Part shown: positions 40,525 through 50,552 of the stretch, piece by piece | How positions within the stretch are numbered: position 1 is the stretch's first letter | Layout: each line of letters starts with the position of its first letter | Notes under the pieces: generated by a model | What the model saw: the letters and a program-made list of their open reading frames with translations, nothing else | What the model was told of the DNA's origin: nothing | Database searches by the model: none | NCBI RefSeq assembly: GCF_001636695.1 | Contig: NZ_LGEL01000023.1 | Coordinates: 62,001-126,000, forward strand | DNA length: 64,000 nt | From: Pedobacter panaciterrae | GTDB lineage: Bacteria; Bacteroidota; Bacteroidia; Sphingobacteriales; Sphingobacteriaceae | Reading direction: 5' to 3' | Made by a program: the position numbers and the translations under genes

Positions 40525-43296
40525 TTATTTCAGTGTAATCAAAATTGGTTTTCTTGTCATTATAGAGTCTGCCTCTTTTTGTTGAACTTGGGTCAATAAT
40601 CCTTTTCCAGGTGTTCGTCCTTTTGTATCCAGTGTTGTTCTTGCGTTAAACGCCCTATCTTTCGCGGGAACTCCATCTAGCATCCATATTGGCGCAGCTT
40701 TATCCATTAAATAATGGTCAAAAAACTGTCTCATTCGAATAGTAAAATCTTCGGCTTCTTTACCACTAATTGAATGCGTCCCTGCCGGGTACAATAGTAA
40801 CCACGATTTCTTACCCATCCTCCTCAATCCCAAGAAAAACTCCATGATGTTAGCAGGCGGACAAATTCTATCGTTTTTTGTGTGCATCAATAACAATGGT
40901 GTAGTCACTTGATCCACACTAAAGATTGCAGAGCTTTTAATGTAGCCTTCTAGGTTAGCCCATAATGATTTCCACATCCTTAGCTGCCCCATATTTTCAT
41001 AATTCCCTGCTAAACTTGAACTATATCCTTCTTTTTGGTTTCCCGATAGTGCCCCATAAGCACTAACCCAATCACTGATTCCAGAACTGGAGCATGCCGC
41101 AGCAAATAAATTGGTATGTGTTACTAGGAAATTTGTCTGAACTCCTCCAAAACTAAATCCCTGTAGCCCCAGCCTTTTAGCGTCTACAAAAGGAAGTTTA
41201 GAAATATAGTTTGCCCCAGACACTACAGCGTCATATGTGCCCTGCATTGGATCGCCTATTTTATAATTGATATCTGGGCAAAAAACTAAATATCCATTAC
41301 TCACATAGGTAGGAACATCAATGCCACCATGGGAAAAATCCGGCATTAAAAACGCATTTAAGCCATCTGAAAGTTTTTGATAATAGTAAAAAATCACTGG
41401 ATACTTTTTATATGGATCAAAGTTCTCAGGTTTGTAAAGGACCCCCTGAAGCATATTTCCATCTATAGATTTCCAACTATGTAATTCAGACGTGTACCAG
41501 TTATAATCTTTTTGAGACTGAAGAGTCGTTAACTTCCTAAAAGATTTAAAATTACTCGTACAATAATAATTAGGCGCTTCGGACGAACTTTGTCTTCTTA
41601 CCAGATACATTTCTGCATCTCTAGATTTAATTGGCTTGAAATCGAATACATTAAGTCCGTTATGGCTATTCGTTCGATAGATGAAGTTTTCCATTATTAG
41701 CTTTTCTGGATTCCCGGATTTATCCAAACTTTTTTTATAAAACCCATTATCCTTATTAATAAGATTTAGGACTGAAAAAATTAGTTCTAGATTTTTTGAA
41801 AGAATCTTCGACTTCACATCATATGGATCATTTAACGCTAAACTAAATACTAAATTATTTTTGATACCATATCCGTTCGTTACATTTGTAGCAGGAGTAT
41901 GATTTGATGGGTCAAGCATCCAAATATCATGGCTATCATAAATTAAAACACCTTCGTCATTAGCTAGCCAGCCTGCAATCCCTCTTAACATTCCTAAGGG
42001 GTTAGATTCTATCCGCATCCAAGAATTCTTTAAACCTTTTGTTAAATTGTACTTTTTGCCTGACCTAGTATCATAACTGAAATAATCATTTTGCGATGTA
42101 TCATAATAGACGACAAACTTTCCATCTGGAGAAAGATCTGGTTCTAAAATAGTTTCCTTGCAAAGAAAGTCGAGCGTTTTTCTTTTACCAGTTTTAGTAT
42201 AAATCAAATCCCACTTCTTACTAGAAGTGGAGTTCCACCATGATTCTTGGTAATACCCCTCACCTTCGGTATAGGTTGAAAGCAGGATATCCTCAAATTG
42301 TCGATTAAGAAAGAACTCATCTTTATGCTTTTGTAAGGGGAAAAACTTGTGATCAAAAATTCTGATAACTGCAAGAGAAAAATTCGGCGCTTTCATTTGG
42401 GAAATTTCTTTTTCTTGTATTGACTGTAATTTAGCATCCTTATAGCTCCAAACCTCTGGGGCTCCCTTTTGGGTACATTGGACAGAATCCGCATGTACCG
42501 TTTTATTTATAGAAATAAAAAGTCGATCCCCGATCCTACTGAACTTATTGAGATCAACTGATGAAGAATCGCTTTTACCCATCAGACAAACAGAAGCTGA
42601 CATGCCTAATTTATAATAAAGAATACGGTCATCCACTTTAAAAGCTAATTGATTATTATTGAAATCCGTAACCAGGTTCAAGTAGCCAGTTATCTTTCCC
42701 TTCCAGATGGAACGTGACTTACTATTTTCAACCTGCATCCATGTTAATTGGACATCCCCATCTTTAGAGGCGGTCTGCACAATGATCTCTTTTCCATTAT
42801 CACTGATCCATTTAGAAATAACCGATGTTATGACCATTTCCTTATTACTGAACAGATTCCTAATGACAGTCGTTTTATTTTCATTTTTTAACGAATATAC
42901 CAACCACTTGCCAACCCCTAGCAAGGGTTTTTCTAGTGTTGCTATGTTTGGTATGGCTATGGTTTTCTTAGTACTCAGATTAAGTAGGCATAAACTGTCC
43001 TGTAAATTAATGTAATAACAGATTCTATTATCTGCAGTAAACTCAGGTACACTTTTCAATGCAAACAGTTCCAATTTCCAATTAGATTGGGTTGACTGAA
43101 CAACATATTTGTTTTTTTTATTAAGTCCGCTACCTATAGTGATTGCATAAGAGGTAAACTTACCATCATTACTAATAACTGGAACCCCTTCTAAAACTGG
43201 CCATTTGTAATATGTAGTTGAATCAATTACTTTTTTTTGAGCGCACATATTCCGGATGCTCAAAAAAACCATCGCTATTAAAAGAAATAATTTCAT
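40525..43296 (-). CDS. Secreted S9-family prolyl-oligopeptidase-like peptidase
   Basis: A 923-residue protein with a signal peptide (MKLFLLIAMVFLSIRNMCAQ). The N-terminal ~600 residues form a WD40/TolB-like propeller (LSPDGKFVVYYDTSQ, GWLANDEGVLIYDSHDIWML). The C-terminal alpha/beta-hydrolase peptidase domain has the nucleophile in GLQGFSFGGVQTNFL, the Asp in LLLMHTKNDRICPP and the His in YPAGTHSISGKE. Such enzymes cut small peptides, often after Pro. In this locus it may process peptides taken up through SusC/SusD or the receptor-facing ligand in the periplasm. Confidence 0.9.
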   Translation of the reverse strand: MKLFLLIAMVFLSIRNMCAQKKVIDSTTYYKWPVLEGVPVISNDGKFTSYAITIGSGLNKKNKYVVQSTQSNWKLELFALKSVPEFTADNRICYYINLQDSLCLLNLSTKKTIAIPNIATLEKPLLGVGKWLVYSLKNENKTTVIRNLFSNKEMVITSVISKWISDNGKEIIVQTASKDGDVQLTWMQVENSKSRSIWKGKITGYLNLVTDFNNNQLAFKVDDRILYYKLGMSASVCLMGKSDSSSVDLNKFSRIGDRLFISINKTVHADSVQCTQKGAPEVWSYKDAKLQSIQEKEISQMKAPNFSLAVIRIFDHKFFPLQKHKDEFFLNRQFEDILLSTYTEGEGYYQESWWNSTSSKKWDLIYTKTGKRKTLDFLCKETILEPDLSPDGKFVVYYDTSQNDYFSYDTRSGKKYNLTKGLKNSWMRIESNPLGMLRGIAGWLANDEGVLIYDSHDIWMLDPSNHTPATNVTNGYGIKNNLVFSLALNDPYDVKSKILSKNLELIFSVLNLINKDNGFYKKSLDKSGNPEKLIMENFIYRTNSHNGLNVFDFKPIKSRDAEMYLVRRQSSSEAPNYYCTSNFKSFRKLTTLQSQKDYNWYTSELHSWKSIDGNMLQGVLYKPENFDPYKKYPVIFYYYQKLSDGLNAFLMPDFSHGGIDVPTYVSNGYLVFCPDINYKIGDPMQGTYDAVVSGANYISKLPFVDAKRLGLQGFSFGGVQTNFLVTHTNLFAAACSSSGISDWVSAYGALSGNQKEGYSSSLAGNYENMGQLRMWKSLWANLEGYIKSSAIFSVDQVTTPLLLMHTKNDRICPPANIMEFFLGLRRMGKKSWLLLYPAGTHSISGKEAEDFTIRMRQFFDHYLMDKAAPIWMLDGVPAKDRAFNARTTLDTKGRTPGKGLLTQVQQKEADSIMTRKPILITLK

Positions 43297-43320
43297 ATGT
43301 ATTTCTAATTGGAAAACTCT

Positions 43321-44787
43321 TTAATAACCTTCATTTTGAACCAAATTGGGTGCTTGTTGTAATTCAACATAGTATATTGGGTACCATTGCTGGTTACTTT
43401 TCCAATTTCCGTTTACTACCTTTAAAGGGGCAACCTTGCTCATCACTTCATCAATTCTTGATGTTCTTTTTAAATCAAACCATCTATGCCCCCACTCGCT
43501 AAAAAGCTCAACTCTACGTTCATGTTCAACTGCAATTAAAGCATCCCCCTTAGAAAGATTACCAGCAAGCGGCTTCAGCTGATCGATAATTGCATCTGTC
43601 AAATCAGTTGCACGGATTCTTATCCTATTTAAATCATCAATCCCGTCAGCAATTTCATTTTGTTGAATTCTTGCTTCAGCGCGTATAAGATATTGCTCTG
43701 CAAGGCGTAAAACGGTTGAATACTCGATACTTGGCACACTAATATCTGATCCATATTTATACTTGTATGGAAAGCTATAAATATCATCTTCAATTTTAAC
43801 CGTGTTTACCCAAAGATTCTTTCTGATATCTCCGGGCTCAAATGCTTTAATTAAACCTTCACTTAAAGCTACTGGAGTACGATCGGGATAATTAGGATTG
43901 TAAATAAAAGCAATGCCATCCATTGTATTAGGATATCCAACAACAGGTTGCAATTGCCAAATGGCTTCATGGTTGTTTTTATTAAAAACTTCAGTCAAAG
44001 GACTCAGAATGAAGAGCGGATTATTTAAGAGTTGCGTTGATTCTTCCTCAGCCATTTTCCAATCTTTCGTATACAGATATGCCCTAGCTAATAAAGCTTT
44101 AGCAGCCCATTTTGTTGGGCGAACCCGCTCATTGGTAGTCTTGAGCAACGATCCATCGAGGAAGTCAGCATTTAATAAAACTTCCGCATCTTTTAGATCT
44201 TCAATAATTTGTTTCCAAACCAATGGCTGTTGGCTCCTCGGCAACACTATATTGACTTTATAATTTGTAGATAATGTCAAAGGTACATCACCATATAAGT
44301 TTACCAGATAAAAAAAGCAAAACGCCCGCATAAATTTCCCTTCCCCAATTAATTGTTGCTTTACTTTTGGTGTCAAAGTATTGGAATGACCAATACCCTC
44401 TAAAGCCGCATTTACATAATATAACTGATTGTAAATCCTATTCCAAAAATCATAAGGAGTTCGACTGTCAAGGGAGTTGGTATAATAAGTATTTATTACA
44501 GGATTCCCATAACCAGAAAGAAGTTGTAATTCATCAGATGAAAGACCAGTATAATAGCCAATTCCTGTTAAGGATTCTGAGCTTACTGATGACGCACTTA
44601 ACAATGTGTAGATTCCGGTCAGCGCTGAAGTCGCTGTGACGTCATTTTCATAAATATTTGCTGAATTCACACTAGTTGAAGGGCCCTCAACTTCCACCAA
44701 TTTTTTGCAGCCAGTAAAAAATACTATTACTGATACCAGTATAATTTGCACTGAATAAAAATTTATATTCTTTCCCATAGTTTTCAT
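43321..44787 (-). CDS. RagB/SusD-family outer-membrane lipoprotein
   Basis: A 488-residue lipoprotein (signal peptide ending VIVFFTGC). SusD features: the N-terminal YENDVTATSALTGIYTLL, TPR-type helices, NGxxF-like KFMRAFCFFYLVNLYGDVPL, and a C-terminal HERRVELFSEWGHRWFDLKR typical of the family. It covers the SusC barrel and captures ligand at the cell surface. It is 12 bp after the SusC stop. The C-terminal QQWYPIYYVELQQAPNLVQN is also usual for SusD proteins. Confidence 0.94.
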   Translation of the reverse strand: MKTMGKNINFYSVQIILVSVIVFFTGCKKLVEVEGPSTSVNSANIYENDVTATSALTGIYTLLSASSVSSESLTGIGYYTGLSSDELQLLSGYGNPVINTYYTNSLDSRTPYDFWNRIYNQLYYVNAALEGIGHSNTLTPKVKQQLIGEGKFMRAFCFFYLVNLYGDVPLTLSTNYKVNIVLPRSQQPLVWKQIIEDLKDAEVLLNADFLDGSLLKTTNERVRPTKWAAKALLARAYLYTKDWKMAEEESTQLLNNPLFILSPLTEVFNKNNHEAIWQLQPVVGYPNTMDGIAFIYNPNYPDRTPVALSEGLIKAFEPGDIRKNLWVNTVKIEDDIYSFPYKYKYGSDISVPSIEYSTVLRLAEQYLIRAEARIQQNEIADGIDDLNRIRIRATDLTDAIIDQLKPLAGNLSKGDALIAVEHERRVELFSEWGHRWFDLKRTSRIDEVMSKVAPLKVVNGNWKSNQQWYPIYYVELQQAPNLVQNEGY

Positions 44788-44799
44788 AATTAAATAAGC

Positions 44800-47700
44800 T
44801 TAGATTCCAATTTGTATACCCATTGTAATTACCCTCAATGGAGGCAAAGACAAAGAACTTTTTGATTCAGGATCCAGGCCCAAATAGTCTGTGATAGTCA
44901 ATAAATTTTGTCCCTGGATATACAAACGACAGTTTTGTAAAGGCAATCTTTTTCGCAATTCTATAGGTAGCCTCCAAGACAGAGAAACGTTTTTTAACCG
45001 TATGAAGGACGCATCATTCCAAACGGCATCACTTTGATTGAAGATCGCTGTAGAAGGAAGGCCTCTTGTACTATATTTCTGATAAAGTCCAGTATCACCG
45101 GATTTCTGCCAACGATTCAATTGCCCTACTGGCTGATTGCCCAGCCCATTTGAAATGGTTCCAGGATATCCATAGGACAAATAATTTTGAGCAATTTGTT
45201 TCGTGAATTGAAAAAGGAAATCGAGTTGAAACCCTTTATATTCAAAGGTATTTTGAATCCCCCCATAAAATTTCGGATCTGTTGAAATCGTAAAATTGTT
45301 ATCCCCGGCTACAGGAGATGGAGTAACAATACCATTTCGGCCTAGAAATTGATAAATACCAGATTCGGGATTTACACCTGAGTATTTGTAAAGTTTTTGA
45401 ATGTTTACCGACTTTCCAATAACATACGTATTTAGGAGACTTGAATTTTCAAATTCTTTAAAAGCTAAAAGTTTGTTATGAGGTATCGTTAGATTCAAAT
45501 TACTTGACCATTTAAAGTCATTTAACTTTAGATTAATAGAGGACACCATAAACTCCCATCCAGTATTTTGCACTGTTGCAGGAAAATTTGCAGCAATACT
45601 TGAAAAGCCAGTAACTGACGGAATCGCAAGGCCTAATAATTGATTCGAAGATCGATTGAGAGCGTAGTTGGTATTGATTAATAGTCTGTCATTAAAGAAC
45701 CCTAGATCTAGGCCGATTTGCAATTTTCTTGTTTCTTCCCATTGTAAATATGGATTCGTTAAGTTACGGGGAAGATACCCCATAGTACCTTGGTAAGGAT
45801 TGAGAATTCCTGGTATAGCATCATATAAACTCATGAAATTATACTCACCAATTTGATCATTACCGGTCGTCCCATAACTTGCTCGTAACTTCCCAAAGCT
45901 TAAAAAGCTCAATCGATCTTTTAAATAAGGCTCTTGCAAAAATATCCATGCGCCTCCAATTGCTCCAAAATTGTGAAATTGATTCTCTGATCCAAATCTC
46001 GAACTCCCGTCTCTTCTTGCAGAAAGATTTAGTATGTATTTGTCTTCCCAGTTATAATTAATTCTTCCAAAAACCGCATTATATTTGTATTCAGAGTTCA
46101 CAGAATAACCTGCGGTTAGAGTTCTAGCAGATTTAATGTCCTCCATCACCTGATCAGAGTTAAAACCGTCAGCTCTCACCAAAGAAGCATCTCTTACATC
46201 ATTTTGTATAGTCGATCCAATTAATATCTCCAAGCGTCCTTTACTTAAGTTCGCTTTGTAAGTGATCTGAGGTTCGATAGTCCATGAATTTGTTGAGGCA
46301 TCCCCAAAATTGGTGAAATTAAAAGTACTGTAAATTGGTTTCGCTTCAGGATATACCCCTTCAGATGTTGAATAATCTATAGTTTTAGATCGCAATTTGT
46401 TATACCCAAAACTACTCCTAAGCTCTAACCCCTCCAATATCTTATAGCTTAGCGTACCACTTGCAGTGAGATTGCTCATTTTATTTTTAAATTTTGAAAA
46501 TAAATATTGCATGGGATTTAATAAAAATGTAGTGGTACCAGTAGCATTGGGCTGCCAGTTAACACTACCATCGACATTATATAGTGCCGGAGCTATAGGT
46601 GGAAGTGACATAGCATATGATGTTAAATCTACTTTTGGCAATTGATTATTATCATCCAGGTAAGATCCGGACATCTGCAATTTAAATTTCTGATTTGGAG
46701 ATGTACTATTCAAATTAAAATGCACAGAGGCCTTGGTATCAGCGAAATTACCGGCAAATACATTACCTTCCTTGTGGTAGCCGGTCCCTACAAGAAATGT
46801 AGTATTCTGATTTCCTCCGGATACTGAGACTTGTATGTCGGTGTATTTGGCTTTACCCCCAAGCAATTCTTTTTGCCAGTCAGTTGCCCTAGTCGAATCC
46901 CAAGCACCATTTAGATCGTAATCTCTCCTTCCAGGGGCAATGCCGTCATTTTTAAATGCCTCCTTTCTCATTTCCAAATACTGTCCTGAATTCATCAAAT
47001 CAAGTCTTCTAGAAACAGTTCCCCATCCATTTTGCAAATTTGCATTGACGGCTATATCTCCTGCTTTGCCTTTTTTAGTTGTAATTAAAATTGCTCCATT
47101 AGCTGCACGGGATCCGTAGATTGCAGTTGCATCCGCATCTTTTAAAACATCGATACTTTCAATATCTGAAGGATTTAAATAGTTCAATGGGCTTCCTCCG
47201 ATCCCAAATTGGTATCCATCTATTACGGTATATCCGCCTCCAAGAATGCCATTTCCACCTAGAAATGGTTGCGAAGTAAAGGGAACTCCATCGATAACAT
47301 ATAATGGATCGTTGCCGTTATTTATACTATTTTGTCCTTGAATTCTTACTTTTACCGATGTGCCAGCAAAACCACTTCCCTGCTCAATAAATAATCCCGG
47401 AACCCTACCCTGCAAAGCCAGCAAGGGATTATTTACCGGCTGCTTCTCAATCACATCGGCTTTAATTGTTGTGATATTACCTGTGCTCAGTCTCTGCGTT
47501 GTGGTACCATAAGCGATTACTTGTACTTCATCCAACTTCGACAAACTCTGCTCCAATACCACATCCCCCATTTCCTTAACGGCATTAACTTCCTTAGATA
47601 CATATCCAATAAATGAGATTATCAATATAGCATCCTCATCTACACCTTTCAAATAAAAATTTCCATTCGCTCCAGTACTCACCGCTTTTCCTCCTTTGCC

Positions 47701-48165
47701 TTTAACAGTGACAGAAGCGCCAGGAAGACCACGCCCGTCAGCATCCACCACTCGACCAGAGACATTGATTTCAAGAAATCTTGAAACGATATTTTCCAGA
47801 AAAGACGGGTTTTCTTTTGTTTTGATGGTTACGATTTTACCGTCAATTTCGTAGATGAGGTTCAGTCCTTTTAAAGTGTTTGACAATGCTTCATCTAATG
47901 TTGCATTTGATACGGATACACTGACTTTTTGATTCTGTGGAATGGTCGTCTGATCGTAATAGAAGTCATAGCCTGTTTGCTTCCTTATGTCTTTAAGGAC
48001 AGAGAACAACGAAGCATTGGCTTTACTTAGGGTAACGCGTTGCCCGAAGGTGGACGCACTAACCTGCATTAGGGATGCTATTAATATCACGGTGGTTAGT
48101 CGCATAATTAGCATAATTTTTTGGTACAGCCGTAGCCTTCCAAATGGTGATATAATATCGTACAT
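44800..48165 (-). CDS. SusC/RagA TonB-dependent receptor with STN signalling domain
   Basis: A 1121-residue outer-membrane receptor. After a signal peptide (LTTVILIASLMQVSAST) come an STN domain (VTLSKANASLFSVLKDIRKQ, LDEALSNTLKGLNLIYEIDG), a carboxypeptidase-regulatory-like domain (VSGRVVDADGRGLPGASV), the plug (NPLLALQGRVPGLFIEQGSG, PLYVIDGVPFTSQP, VLKDADATAIYGSRAANG) and a 22-strand barrel ending RVITMGIQIGI. The STN domain contacts a FecR anti-sigma factor, which matches the FecR and ECF genes directly upstream. The start could also be an internal Met near residue 18. Confidence 0.94.
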   Translation of the reverse strand: MYDIISPFGRLRLYQKIMLIMRLTTVILIASLMQVSASTFGQRVTLSKANASLFSVLKDIRKQTGYDFYYDQTTIPQNQKVSVSVSNATLDEALSNTLKGLNLIYEIDGKIVTIKTKENPSFLENIVSRFLEINVSGRVVDADGRGLPGASVTVKGKGGKAVSTGANGNFYLKGVDEDAILIISFIGYVSKEVNAVKEMGDVVLEQSLSKLDEVQVIAYGTTTQRLSTGNITTIKADVIEKQPVNNPLLALQGRVPGLFIEQGSGFAGTSVKVRIQGQNSINNGNDPLYVIDGVPFTSQPFLGGNGILGGGYTVIDGYQFGIGGSPLNYLNPSDIESIDVLKDADATAIYGSRAANGAILITTKKGKAGDIAVNANLQNGWGTVSRRLDLMNSGQYLEMRKEAFKNDGIAPGRRDYDLNGAWDSTRATDWQKELLGGKAKYTDIQVSVSGGNQNTTFLVGTGYHKEGNVFAGNFADTKASVHFNLNSTSPNQKFKLQMSGSYLDDNNQLPKVDLTSYAMSLPPIAPALYNVDGSVNWQPNATGTTTFLLNPMQYLFSKFKNKMSNLTASGTLSYKILEGLELRSSFGYNKLRSKTIDYSTSEGVYPEAKPIYSTFNFTNFGDASTNSWTIEPQITYKANLSKGRLEILIGSTIQNDVRDASLVRADGFNSDQVMEDIKSARTLTAGYSVNSEYKYNAVFGRINYNWEDKYILNLSARRDGSSRFGSENQFHNFGAIGGAWIFLQEPYLKDRLSFLSFGKLRASYGTTGNDQIGEYNFMSLYDAIPGILNPYQGTMGYLPRNLTNPYLQWEETRKLQIGLDLGFFNDRLLINTNYALNRSSNQLLGLAIPSVTGFSSIAANFPATVQNTGWEFMVSSINLKLNDFKWSSNLNLTIPHNKLLAFKEFENSSLLNTYVIGKSVNIQKLYKYSGVNPESGIYQFLGRNGIVTPSPVAGDNNFTISTDPKFYGGIQNTFEYKGFQLDFLFQFTKQIAQNYLSYGYPGTISNGLGNQPVGQLNRWQKSGDTGLYQKYSTRGLPSTAIFNQSDAVWNDASFIRLKNVSLSWRLPIELRKRLPLQNCRLYIQGQNLLTITDYLGLDPESKSSLSLPPLRVITMGIQIGI

Positions 48166-48254
48166 TTGTTTAGTTTGGTTCTGTGCAGGTGCCTCTTGTC
48201 GTCGAAAACTGTAGGTATCCTGCTGTTAATATTTCTTAATAAATGGTTCCAAAC

Positions 48255-48284
48255 GCAAACCAGGGGTGAATGCTTCTGGTTTGC
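48255..48284. terminator. Hairpin between fecR-like and susC-like genes
   Basis: GCAAACCAG / CTGGTTTGC form a perfect 9-bp stem with a 12-nt loop, 96 bp after the FecR stop and 90 bp before the SusC start. It may separate the regulator transcript from the ECF-driven SusC transcript. Confidence 0.55.
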
Positions 48285-48379
48285 TTGTTTATTAGTTCTG
48301 CTGTCGTAAATATCTATTCATCTTTTCTGGTTTTTGGTTTAGTTTTTAGTTGATTTAATGATTAATAGGGTGATGAATA

Positions 48380-49528
48380 TTATTTGGATACTATAATCCT
48401 TTTGTTTTCAATTTTAAAATGTACTTGCCCTGACTTTTCTATGGACTTGAGTACGGCTGAAAGTTTGTTGTTGCGGGAAATAACCCCATTGGAAGTGATA
48501 TTTTCCGGTACGTTTTGGTCATATACGATCTCAACATCGTACCATCTGGCGATTTTTCTCATAACTGAGCGGAAATCTGCATTTTCAAAGTAGAAATCGC
48601 CATTCTTCCAGTCTATAACATTATCTATGTCTGCCTGGTCAATCTTTATTGAACCGTTATTATTGATCGCCTGGAAACCGGGTTTTATTTTTTGCAGATT
48701 TTTGCCGGCTATGATTTGCACTGAGCCTTCTAAAAGCGTAGTTGCGATCGCAGGTTCATCATCGTAAGCATTTACGTTGAAATGTGTTCCCAACACTTCC
48801 ACTTCCTGGCCTCTGGTTTCTACCACAAACGGATGGGCTTTGTCTTTGGCGACTTCAAAATAGGCTTCACCACTTAGCTTGACCCTCCGCTGCTGACGCT
48901 CAGTTAAAGCAGCGGTATAGGTCAAACTAGAAGCGGCGTTTAACCAAACCAGGGAGCCGTCTGGCAAACGCACCTGATAGGTTTCTCCCTTGGCAGTTGT
49001 TAAAGTATTGATGGCACCAAGATTATTTTCCACTTGGTTGTTTGGTTTGAATTCGTATGTAAGTTGTCCACTCGCTGTTTTGCTGATGGTTACGCCTGCT
49101 TGTCTTGCGAGCTGCCCGTTTGATGCTTCGGATAATCTGATTTTTTCTCCGTTAGCCAATGTCAATGTTGCGCCCTGTTTACCTGGGGCAATATCAGCTG
49201 CATAGTTATTATTGTCTTTTTGATTTGCAATTCTCGGGGCGACATAGAAATAAATACCAATAGCGATAAGTCCCACTGCCGCAGCAACTATGCTAATCCG
49301 TCTCCAAAGTTTTATTGTTTTTGTTGATCCATGGGGTTGAATCCTTGAATGTATGTGTTGTTGAATTTCTGACCAGGTTTGTGCTGACGGCAATTGATTT
49401 CCTATACCGTTACGGTCTGCACGGTGCTGCAGTGCCTGGTAGTAGCTTTCGATGAATTTGATTTCATCTGGACTTGCCTCTCCTTGCTGGTATTTTATGA
49501 TAATCTGATTTAATAATTCCTTTTCCAT
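48380..49528 (-). CDS. FecR-family anti-sigma factor
   Basis: A 382-residue inner-membrane protein. Cytoplasmic anti-sigma part (LLNQIIIKYQQGEASPDEIK), one membrane helix (ISIVAAAVGLIAIGIYFYVA, about 83-102), and the periplasmic FecR domain (TTAKGETYQVRLPDGSLVWL, ASSLTYTAALTERQQRRVKL, FVVETRGQEVEVLGTHFNVN). The C-terminal DUF4974-type domain (FYFENADFRSVMRKIARWYD) folds like the STN domain of the receptor. It transmits receptor occupancy to the ECF sigma factor encoded 102 bp upstream. Confidence 0.94.
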   Translation of the reverse strand: MEKELLNQIIIKYQQGEASPDEIKFIESYYQALQHRADRNGIGNQLPSAQTWSEIQQHIHSRIQPHGSTKTIKLWRRISIVAAAVGLIAIGIYFYVAPRIANQKDNNNYAADIAPGKQGATLTLANGEKIRLSEASNGQLARQAGVTISKTASGQLTYEFKPNNQVENNLGAINTLTTAKGETYQVRLPDGSLVWLNAASSLTYTAALTERQQRRVKLSGEAYFEVAKDKAHPFVVETRGQEVEVLGTHFNVNAYDDEPAIATTLLEGSVQIIAGKNLQKIKPGFQAINNNGSIKIDQADIDNVIDWKNGDFYFENADFRSVMRKIARWYDVEIVYDQNVPENITSNGVISRNNKLSAVLKSIEKSGQVHFKIENKRIIVSK

Positions 49529-49630
49529 TTCAATTATAAACAGGGCCTATAAAAGAACAGGATACATAACTATGGATTTTGCCCAGTCATGTTAAAAAAA
49601 TATTTTTTTATTGTTAAATCATTACCTTTT

Positions 49631-50212
49631 CTAGTGTTTTTCAGACAGGTAAATAATGATCTGAATTAGCATTAAAGAGGCTTTCAACGTAGATATGGCC
49701 TTACCTAAATGGTTTCGTACAGTCTTTGGGGATAATCCAAGTATTTCAGCAATAGCTTCAGGACTCCTGTTTTCAGTATAACGCATTTTATAGATAATAC
49801 GTTGTTGATCTGGCAAATCAGCTACCAGTTTCTCGTAGGCAGCTAATAATTCCTTGTACATCAGATCCTGGTCAGGCCTTTCTTTATTGGCGATCAGATC
49901 CTGAAGCAAATCAGAAATGGGTACAAACTTATCCTGTCGTTGTATGGTGCGCAAGACTTTGTTTCGGATGGAGATGAATAAATAACCTGGCAGATTATCG
50001 ATCTGCATTTCAGAAGCTTTTAGCCAGAGGCTGGTAAATACATCCTGAGTAATGTCTTTTGCGAGTTCGGGGTCATGTAAGCGTTTACTTGCTTCCAGGT
50101 AAACATCTTTTTTGTACTGCTCGTACAAGGAATCAAACGCAGTCCGGCTGCCTGCTCGCAATTCTGCGAGTAGTCTGCTGTCAGTCGCGGTATGTATTCT
50201 CCCGGTTAGCAT
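49631..50212 (-). CDS. ECF-type RNA polymerase sigma factor
   Basis: A 193-residue sigma factor of the Bacteroidota FecI-like group. Region 2 is DSLYEQYKKDVYLEASKRLH, DPELAKDITQDVFTSLWLKA, FISIRNKVLRTI; region 4 is DLPDQQRIIYKMRYTENRSP, EAIAEILGLSPKTVRNHLGK. It probably activates the SusC/SusD locus when FecR releases it. It is the first gene of the regulatory pair and ends 102 bp before FecR. Confidence 0.93.
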   Translation of the reverse strand: MLTGRIHTATDSRLLAELRAGSRTAFDSLYEQYKKDVYLEASKRLHDPELAKDITQDVFTSLWLKASEMQIDNLPGYLFISIRNKVLRTIQRQDKFVPISDLLQDLIANKERPDQDLMYKELLAAYEKLVADLPDQQRIIYKMRYTENRSPEAIAEILGLSPKTVRNHLGKAISTLKASLMLIQIIIYLSEKH

Positions 50213-50321
50213 TTGATTGATTGAGATCGTTATCTTTTTTGTTTCCCCTTGGAACTAATTTACGGTTTTTTCAGTTCCTTATCCGTATCTATTTTGTTAT
50301 GAAGCACTTGTCCTTTTTATT

Positions 50322-50552
50322 TCAGAAATGGTCTACTAATGCACCCAGCCCTTTCATTTCTAAAAGAACCACATATTCATGAACGAGCTGAATATTAAAT
50401 CCCGGCCATCGTTCTACTTCTGCTGTGCTGTATCTAAGTATTTGCTGCATGGTTTTAATCCCATTGGCGTTTGCTGCCCGCTTTAATTCAGTGCTCAGCT
50501 CAAGCTGCTGTATGGGGCAGTTCAATACGTTAATTTCTCCCTGATTATTCAT
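50322..50552 (-). CDS. Small protein resembling the RNA polymerase alpha C-terminal domain
   Basis: A 76-residue protein when started at the ATG at 50552. Its helix-hairpin-helix pattern (IQQLELSTELKRAANANGIK, TMQQILRYSTAEVERWPGF, then NIQLVHEYVVLLEMKGLGAL) follows that of alpha-CTD: LS-R--N-L---GI-T---L----- LL---N-G-KSL-EI---L---GL. An earlier ATG (50621) would add 23 residues encoded by the arm of an inverted repeat, so it is less likely. Such domains can bind DNA or transcription factors. No neighbour shares its transcript. Confidence 0.7.
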   Translation of the reverse strand: MNNQGEINVLNCPIQQLELSTELKRAANANGIKTMQQILRYSTAEVERWPGFNIQLVHEYVVLLEMKGLGALVDHF

